From Litoditis marina (taxonomy: Eukaryota > Nematoda > Chromadorea > Rhabditida > Rhabditidae): a stretch of DNA of 64,000 nucleotides. Positions 56,088 through 64,000 of the stretch are shown here, in pieces. The stretch lies in assembly GCA_964036275.1 (NCBI GenBank), contig OZ038436.1, positions 9,330,147 through 9,394,146 of the forward strand, given 5' to 3'. The notes beneath the pieces are model-generated. The model did no database searches and was not told where the DNA came from. It saw only the letters and a list, made by a program, of their open reading frames with translations. Made by a program: the position numbers and the translations under genes. Positions within the stretch are counted from its first letter, which is position 1; the number at the start of each line of letters is the position of its first letter.

Positions 56088-57290
56088 TCTGAATATCGAC
56101 TCAAAAATGTATTTTTGAACTTTCAATCACTGCTGCTCTGAAAAGTAACATTTTCTCATAGAAAAGGTTCGAATGTCCTGGATATGCATATATGTTTTGT
56201 TTTTCCAAAATATGCGCTGAATATGCTTGTCAATTGTTGAGAAAACTATTCAAACAACAATTATATCATGTTTTATCACGCCAAAGTTGACGATTTTTGT
56301 TCATTCATTTTGATTCTCGTAACAACAAAATGTAGAATGGGGAAGTAGGAATTCTACATTTCTTGTAGATATTATAATATGTTGTATTGTGCCAAAAATA
56401 TAGGAAACAAAGCGTGTTGTGGCTAATGCTATGCAACCTGCATCTCCCCTCCCCTAGCAACCCAACCACATAAAATATTAGGCAGCGAATTTGGGTTGTC
56501 GCAGAGAATAGAAATAGTACAAACAGAACCCACAAATAACTAAAACACATACATCAGTGAGATCAGTTTGGTAAAAATCCTATTCAGATGGAGAAACGTT
56601 CGATATCTACGCGAAATGAGTTCAAAATGAACAGTGAAGTGATTTCGTACTTCAATTCAATGTAGTTTGCGGTCGATAGTAGCCTACGTTTTCAGTTTAT
56701 CGGTTTTCAGAATATTTTGATGTTTTCAATTTGTTTTTTTTTTGTTATTTTGCTAATGTTGTAGAGTTGTAGTGATTCCTAGATTCCTACCAACCATTAC
56801 AATATATTTTGTAATTTCTCATACCATTTCGTTTCGTATATCGATATATCGTTTAATTTTATTTATAATCATTTTTATTCGCAATACATGATAAACACAA
56901 TACTCGCATTTGAATACAGGAGCAATTGGAATCAAACAAAATATGGTCACCGGCAAGAAAAGGCAATATTCAACCTCGACAATATCAAAATTGATGAAGA
57001 ACCTGTGACAAATGAGTAAAAAAATGCCTCTATTCAGCAGATTACAAAAATAGTACGACAAAATTGAATCACTGGAAGGGAATGTATTTGTGGTAATGTG
57101 TTTCTGGAGTACGAAAAGTTAGACAAAAACTATAATGGAATGTACAGACTAGCGCACTATCAGCAAAATGAGACTTATTAATAAATGACATTGAAAAATA
57201 AGAGAAGATAGTAGGGTTGACCATCAGTCAACTATGGGACATGGCAGTGGTGATGTGTTATGGTCTGTGGAAACAAAGATCAAGTTTCAA
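56088..57290. other. Interval between the PAN gene and CEP104
   Basis: Both flanking genes are on the minus strand. The gap of 1.2 kb is AT-rich with no supported exon. It is longer than usual for nematode operons (about 100-300 bases), though CEP104 has a trans-splice-like acceptor at its start. Confidence 0.4.
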
Positions 57291-60200
57291 TTATGCCTGA
57301 GAACAGTTGACGCACTCAAGTGTTACGGGGAGAACTCCTTCGGCAACCACCGAAATCTCACGGCCACACGATTCGCTGGGCAGCTCGTTTGTCATCGAGC
57401 ACTGAAATGAAGGAACGTTTTTTTAGGTAGAAATAATCTGGAAAATACAAAACCAAGTGTTGGTGTGCGCACTCTAGTTTTGCAAGACCTAGCATACTGT
57501 TTAAATGCGTGTTTTACTAAAATTCACTCAGGGTTGCCCAATACGAGGAGGCTGTATTCAAAGACATTAAAGACATGCGCTGTTTGTTGCAACTAAGGGT
57601 AATATGAATCTTCGAATTCTATAAGCGATTGTTTGAGGTTAGAATGACGAGTGTGTAACAAACACATAACACGTTTCATGGTTAAAACGGGAGATCAAAG
57701 ACTCACAGCGTGAAGATTGGCGTCATATTGAGCCATGGAGCATCTTCTGCTGTAACAGGATTGTGCACATTCTCCGATCGATTGAGCTCTCTCGAAGTGG
57801 TTGAACTTCGGAAGGACACGACCAGGTGTCACCGATTTGATCGTGTAAGAGCAAGCTGCAATTATCATTATGATGAAAAAATTACGGAAGATTCACCCTC
57901 TTCAAGGAATACATCGATGGAGACTGCCAAATTTTCAGGGCAGAATCCGTTCACCTAAAGTGTGAATTTGTTTCGAAAGTCCTTTTTAGTGGGTTGCACA
58001 AACTCATAAATTGACGGCAGTCGGACAAAAGTTTTCTATCTTCGCGTAAAGCTACGTAATCTGAAACATTACGGTTACGAATAGTTTCATTATTATGATT
58101 TTATGATCAACAAACTATGAGACTTTGTTCTGCTCTAAGAAAAGTGAACTGACCCGAGCATCTGATACAGGAGATGATGAATGGGTTGAGTGCCGCGTGC
58201 TGTGGAGTGTAGTCGGCGTTGTTTCCACAGACGTTGTCATCAGATGTCATCAGACAAACTCCGTTGTTCACCGAACCACTTGGGCTAGGAATGAATCCGG
58301 CCGTGGTGCAGTCCTTCTGAAAAGTGATAAAAATGCAATGATAGACATTTACCGGAATCGATTTCATTGGTTCGGAGTTGATACTTTTTCACCATACATC
58401 ACCAAAATGTTAGTTGACGCAACATTATGGGTTTGTCAGAAACTGACGATGATTCATTTGCATTGCTTATTGTGAAGGTTGTCCAATTGGGACTGATAGT
58501 TGAATTTGTTTGGTTTGTGTTGATTAAAGTCACGTACTCTAGTTCAATGTGAAGAAAATCATTATAGGATGATCTGAGCTTGTGAGTTTTCAAAGTGACA
58601 AGTACATTTTTCGGTTTGTGTTCATGGAAGCACGGTAACTGTCATTAGCTAAATTGTCTCACCGCTTCGTAACACTTTTTGGCGCAATCGGCTGGTGTTC
58701 TAGCAGGAACGTCGTTGGTGACATTCAAATGCGGCAGACTGCCGACGGGCAAGGTATGGAATTCGAGACGACCTCCGCAAGAAGCGGTCACTCCTAAAAT
58801 AATGTGTTGACAACTTTCTGATATAAAAAAACGAGAAAAAAATCAAAATCAAAACCGCCGAGACAGCTGTAAAGCTAAAGTAATCAAAAGCACAATAATC
58901 CACACAAACAATGATGAATAAAGTGTGAAAAGCTGTATTTTCCACCACAGTGCTCTGCAAAGGATAAAAGCAAACTCACACCCTTGTTTAACTTTGATAC
59001 TCTATTCATGAAATTTCGATTCTTAGTACTAGGTCAATAGTTGGTTGCCCACCTTCCTTAACAGGCTTCAGAGTATCGGCTTCGTCAACACTGAATCCAA
59101 TTTCAGTGAGGTCCACAGGATCTTTTTGTTTCATGAAGTTGCCAGATTGTTCTGAAAATATGCATGATGAAAGTAGAATCAAACGCTGGATTGTTGATTT
59201 AGTGGTAGTTATTAGTATTTTCCTGGTTGAAGTTATGAGTGATAAGTTTGCGGTAGACGCTCCTGTTCAATAGTAGCAGTCATGAATGACTTGTTAATCA
59301 GTAAATGTTTCAATTCAGCGGTGTTGAGCGTTCTACTATTGATAACTGAACTCTCACGATTTGTTTGTTTCATCCGATTGAATATGTGCGAGTTTCACAT
59401 GTTTTAGAAATAGAAAAGTTATGAGCCACACATACCACATTTTAGGCACTGCAGCTGTACGACTTGTTGTATGCCAGTAAATCGCCACCCATCCACCAAA
59501 ACACCGTCGTCAGGGCAGTTAGTTTGGTTGGAGTAGTGCATTAGACAGACAGGACGGGGGAATCTGGTGAAGGCCGCCAGACGACAACCCGTCTCGTAGC
59601 AGATTCTGGCGCAGTGCTGCACGGAGAAGGCGACGGCGTCGGCTTCGAAGCGTTGCGTCAGGTCCGTGAGTTCCGAGGCGACAAAGCGCATTCGACCGCT
59701 CGAGCAATCTGTGGGGTTAAGTTATGCAAAGGCTCACACGATAGGCAGAAATGTTAAAGTCTACGACGTTAGAGATGACCAAAGATAGTTTGAATGTCGG
59801 TTATGTGAGAATTTCATAGTATGGTCTGAAATTCACCTCGGCTTAGCGAAAAGTATGTTCAAAAACTCTATGGTCAGGTGTATCAATTTTTCAACATTTT
59901 TTCACAAAAATAATTTGGATCGGTCTGTTTCACACCCAACTGTTTTCAATGAGTTGATTACTGAAGAAAGAAAAGGAATGCATAAAACAACATTCATCAA
60001 AAACTGATCGAAAGAGTGAGAAGTTGGGTAACCTATGTTGTTGCTGAAGGGAGGTGTGGTTAATGTCAATCACTCATTGGTAAGTTCAATCACACGTGTT
60101 ATTATTGGAGGGTTATGGTAGCCAAAGTTATAAAATATCCATAATACAGTTAAAAGGGCGCTCTAATGACTGGGGTTACTCAACAGGTACTCGAATCCAA

Positions 60201-63200
60201 CATAATTTTCAATTTCTGATTTTACTTTTGTGACGTGGGAATTTTGGGTTGAAGTGACAAACAATTATAGAGAACAGTTTAGTCTTACCTTCTTTCTGTC
60301 TGAATGGTCGTCCAAGAAGAGATTTCAACGACCCTTAAACAAATAATTATTTGATTGGAATCTGGAAAACTTTCCAAAACATGTATAGAAACACAACAAA
60401 ACGTTAGAATACATCGTAACTGTTGAAGAAACTGACCAATCTTCTTGCTGATGATGTCTTTGGCAGCCTCGGTAGGTCGACTGGCTGGTCCGAGGACAGC
60501 ATCCAGTCCACCGGCCGTCAATGCGTCAATCAGATCCTGTACGGCTTGCACCGGGGGCTCGGTGGTTGTTTGAGGTGCGGTGGTAGACTCGTTTGTTGCT
60601 GCGGTTGCGTTTACCTCTTGTTTGATAACCTTATCCTCGTAGTCGTCCTCCTGCAATATGCAAGGAGTTAGTCTCCATCACTAATAAAAGCATTCCAATA
60701 GGCATTTGGATCGATAATTGCTCAAAATGGTCAGGTTGTCAAGAGACAAACTAATTGGTCTATTAATGCAAATAAGAGAGGCTACGAATTGACTATTTGA
60801 TTCTATCTGGATTTTTTATGCAGTTGTTTCGCCGTTGATATAGCTCGGCATGATATTTATTTGTCGCATTTGTGGTTGGTTCAACAAAAAAGACGAAATG
60901 AGCTAAGTGATGTTAAATCTTGATCAACACAACTTTGTATGGTTTGAAAATTGATTTCTTTCAATGAAAGTTTTCTACTGAAAAATCATCCAATCATATG
61001 ACCAGAGAGGTTTGTACCTACCTTCGCGGCCGATTCGAATTCTTCACTCTCGCTGCTCGGTTTTGCTTTCGATGGCTCTGATCCTGGTACAAATCCTACA
61101 CTGTTTGGTAGACTACTGTCGTGTTCCTGTTTGATCAAAGTTGCATTGATGAAATCGCTCTCATGGCCGCTGTCTCCGCTGTTCGTTACATTCTCGGACG
61201 TGGTTGTTTTTTTAGTCGTGGTCGATATCTGGTCTACCATTTGAATCACAGTTTTGTTTATTTGTTCTGAAACTTCCGTAATCACTCTTGTAGCTGTTTC
61301 CGGAATTTTCTCAGTGACAGATGGTACTGTTCCAACTTCAACTGATTCATCATCTGCCAGTTCTGTGGTGGTAGTTTCGGTGGTGCCAACAGACTCAACT
61401 GTTGTGGTGCCCTCATCTACGTTGGCAGCCACTTCAGGAGTGCTACTTTCTTCACCGCTTGCGTCTTCTTCCAGAACAGCTTCGACAGTTGTAGCCTCTT
61501 CAGTCTCGGAAATGGGTTCTTCTCCACTGGCTTCTTCCTCTGCGGCTTCTGCTGCGGTGGTGGTGGCTTCGGTTGTTTCAGCAGACTCGGCGGTTAAATC
61601 GCCTTCGTTCACGTTGACAACTACTACAGGGATAGTACCTTCTTCACCGCTTCCTTCATTCTCTTCAACTCCGCTATCAGTAACGAATGCAGGTGAACTG
61701 GTTGTTTCTTGATTCTGCTCACTTGCCTCTTCCTCTGCGGCTTCTGCGGCAGTGGTGGTGGCTTTGGTTGTTCCAGCAGACTCGGTGGTTGAATCGCCTC
61801 CATCTACGTTGGCAGCCACTTCAGGAGTGGTACCTTCTTCACCGCTCGCCTCTTCTTCCAGAACAGCTTCGACAGTTGTTGCCTCTACAGTCTCGGAAAT
61901 GGGTTCTTCTCCACTGGCTCCTTCCTCTGCGGCTTCTGCGGCAGTGGTGGTGGCTTTGGTTGTTCCAGCAGACTCGGTGGTTGAATCGTCTTCGTTTACG
62001 TTGACAACTACTACAGGGATAGTACCTTCTTCCCCACTTGCGTCTTCTTCCAGAACAGCTTCGACAGTTGTTGCCTCTTCAGTCTCGGAAATGGGTTCTT
62101 CTCCACTGGCTCCTTCCTCTGCGGCTTCTGCGGCAGTGGTGGTGGCTTTGGTTGTTTCAGCAGATTCGGCGGTTGAGGTGCCCTCATCTACGTTGGCAGC
62201 CACTTCAGGAGTGGTACCTTCTTCACCACTCGCCTCTTCTTCCAGAACAGCTTCGACAGTTGTAGCCTCTTCAGTCTCGGAAATGGGTTCTTCTCCACTA
62301 ACTCCTTCCTCTGCGGCATCTGCGGCAGTGGAGGTGGCTTCGGTTGTTTCAGCAGATTCGGCGGTTGAGGTGCCCTCATCTACGTTGGCAGCCACTTCAG
62401 GAGTGGTACCTTCTTCACCGCTTCCTTCGTTCTCTTCAACTCCGCTATCAGTAACAAATGCAGGTAAACTGGTTGTTTCTTGATTCTCTTCACTTTCCTC
62501 TTCCTCTGCGGCTTCTGCGGCAGTGGTGGTGGCTTTGGTTGTTCCAGCAGACTCGGTATTTGGATTGCCTTCGTTTACGTTGACAACCACTACAGGAAGG
62601 GTACCTTCCTCACCGCTGGCCTCTTCTTCCAGAACAGCTTCGACAGTTGTAGCCTCTTCAGTCTCGGAAATGGGTTCTTCTCCACTAACTCCTTCCTCTG
62701 CGGCATCGGCGGCAGTGGTGGTGATTTCGGTTGTTTTAGCAGACTCAGCGGTTGAGGTGCCCTCATCTACGTTGGCAGCCACTTCAGGAGTGGTACCTTC
62801 TTCACCGCTTCCTTCGTTCTCTTCAACTCCGCTATCAGTAACAAATGCAGGTAAACTGGTTGTTTCTTGATTCTCTTCACTTTCCTCTTCCTCTGCGGCT
62901 TCTGCGGCAGTGGTGGTGGCTTTGGTTGTTCCAGCAGACTCGGTATTTGGATTGCCTTCGTTTACGTTGACAACCACTACAGGAAGGGTACCTTCCTCAC
63001 CGCTGGCCTCTTCTTCCAGAACAGCTTCGACAGTTGTAGCCTCTTCAGTCTCGGAAATGGGTTCTTCTCCACTAACTCCTTCCTCTGCGGCATCGGCGGC
63101 AGTGGTGGTGATTTCGGTTGTTTTAGCAGACTCAGCGGTTGAGGTGCCCTCTTCTACGTTGGCAGCCACTTCAGGAGTGGTACCTTCTTCACCGCTTCCT

Positions 63201-64000
63201 TCGTTCTCTTCAACTCCGCTATCAGTAACAAATGCAGGTAAACTGGTTGTTTCTTGATTCTCTTCACTTTCCTCTTCCTCTGCGGCTTCTGCGGCAGTGG
63301 TGGTGACTTCGGTTGTTTTAGCAGACTCGGCGGTTGAGGTGCCCTCATCTACGTTGGCAGCCAATTCCAGAGTGGTACCTTCTTCACCGCTCGTTTCTTC
63401 TTCCAGAACAGCTTCGACAGTTGTAGCTTCTTCAGTCTCGGAAATGGGTTCTTCTCCACTAGCTCCTTCCTCTGCGGCATCTGCGGCAGTGGTGGTGACT
63501 TCGGTTGTTTTAGCAGACTCGGCGGTTGTGGTGCCTTCATTTACGTTGGCAGCCACTTCAAGAGTGGTACCTTCTTCACCACTCGCCTCTTCTTCCAGAA
63601 CAGCTTCGACAGTTGTAGCCTCTTCAGTCTCGGAAACGGGTTCTTCTTCACTGGCTCCTTCCTCTGCGGCTTCTGCTGCGGTGGTGGTGGCTTCGGTTGT
63701 TTCAGCAGATTCGGCGGTTGTGGTGCTTTCATCTACGTTGGCAGCCACTTCAGGAGTGGTACCTTCTTCACCACTCGCCTCTTCTTCCAGAACAGCTTCG
63801 ACAGTTGTAGCCTCTTCAGTCTCGGAAATAGGTTCTTCTCCACTGGCTCCTTCCTCTGCGGCTTCTGCTGCGGTGGTGGTGGCTTCGGTTGTTTCAGCAG
63901 ATTCGGCGGTTGTGGTGCCTTCATCTACGTTGGCAGCCACGTTAGGAGTGATACCTTCTTCACCACTCGCCTCTTCTTCCAGAACAGCTTCGACAGTTGT
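57291..64000 (-). CDS. PAN/apple-domain protein with Ser-Gly, Glu/Thr-rich repeats (5' end outside window)
   Basis: Exons, 5' to 3': 61022-64000 (continues past the edge), 60437-60650, 60289-60333, 59436-59708, 59053-59151, 58663-58793, 58154-58316, an unresolved piece in about 57,900-58,070, 57707-57855, 57291-57401. Phases agree outside the unresolved piece. The first exon encodes about 1000 residues of acidic Thr/Ala-rich repeats with many Ser-Gly sites in acid context (EGSGEEG, EASGEEG, GASGEEP), typical glycosaminoglycan attachment sequence. Three PAN modules follow, each with the CxxxCY signature: VQHCARICYETGCRLAAFTR; DCAKKCYEA and on; ECAQSCYSRRCSMAQYD. It ends ECVNCSQA. PAN modules bind proteins or carbohydrate in extracellular matrix. 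Likely a secreted chondroitin-proteoglycan-like cuticle or matrix component. Signal peptide lies outside. The gene symbol is not certain. Confidence 0.8.
61400..64000 (-). repeat. Coding tandem repeats, 192-bp unit and 387-bp higher-order unit
   Basis: The base unit is 192 bp (64 codons): starts at 63,924, 63,732, 63,540 and onwards repeat with few changes. From about 62,480 to 63,257 a longer unit of 387 bp (129 codons) is repeated almost without change: 62480-62866 and 62867-63253 give identical translations over more than 110 residues. A variant unit carries LPAFVTDSGVEENEGSGEEG. Confidence 0.9.

Noticed and set aside
61254..63257. Plus-strand Ser/Val-rich and Trp/Leu-rich open frames
   Set aside because: Antisense shadows of the repeat exon of the PAN gene; the repeat length is a multiple of three, so every frame stays open.

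Overview
This window reads as a nematode nuclear genome, most likely a rhabditid. Introns end in TTTCAG-like acceptors. Three host genes have such an acceptor 1-22 bases before their start codon, as expected for spliced-leader trans-splicing. Intergenic DNA is AT-rich and full of small palindromic repeats. The species cannot be named. Genes below were assembled by eye from exons, splice phases and recalled family motifs; no search was run.

Layout. 1-2.9 kb: gene-free, dispersed repeats. 2.9-6.4 kb (-): mitochondrial ATP synthase delta subunit, five exons, intact. 6.4-12.2 kb: gene-free, with microsatellites, a palindrome and a MITE. 12.3-16.7 kb (+): CYTH-domain protein in four exons, with a duplicated start fragment upstream and repeated splice-donor-like sequence in intron 1. 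16.7-20.5 kb: gene-free, repeats.

20.5-32.7 kb: a virus-like mobile element of Maverick/Polinton type. It holds a protein-primed family B DNA polymerase with many lesions and a word-repeat insertion. Around it lie small, TATA-headed, often spliced genes that look better preserved: an RS-rich protein, a Cys-rich miniprotein, a His-rich paralogue of the RS protein, a pX/pVI-like basic protein, a proline-rich ORF, a multi-exon gene with an EGF-like exon and a C-terminal membrane anchor, an uncharacterised ORF and a C2H2 ORF. I found no integrase, packaging ATPase, protease, capsid gene or terminal inverted repeats.

33.6-56.1 kb (-): one large gene of about 25 exons encoding a CEP104 orthologue (N-terminal beta-sandwich, coiled coil, TOG array, C-terminal zinc fingers). 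Its 8.1-kb intron between the TOG and zinc-finger exons contains a complete plus-strand LRR gene (36.9-41.4 kb) with a frameshift and an in-frame stop. The introns also hold most of the palindromic elements. 57.3-64.0 kb (-, truncated by the window edge): a secreted-type protein with a long Glu/Thr-rich Ser-Gly repeat region followed by three PAN/apple modules, probably a proteoglycan-like extracellular matrix protein.

The host genes are functionally unrelated (energy metabolism, phosphohydrolase-fold protein, cilium tip, matrix). The element genes form the only apparent functional set, probably a degraded virus-like transposon.
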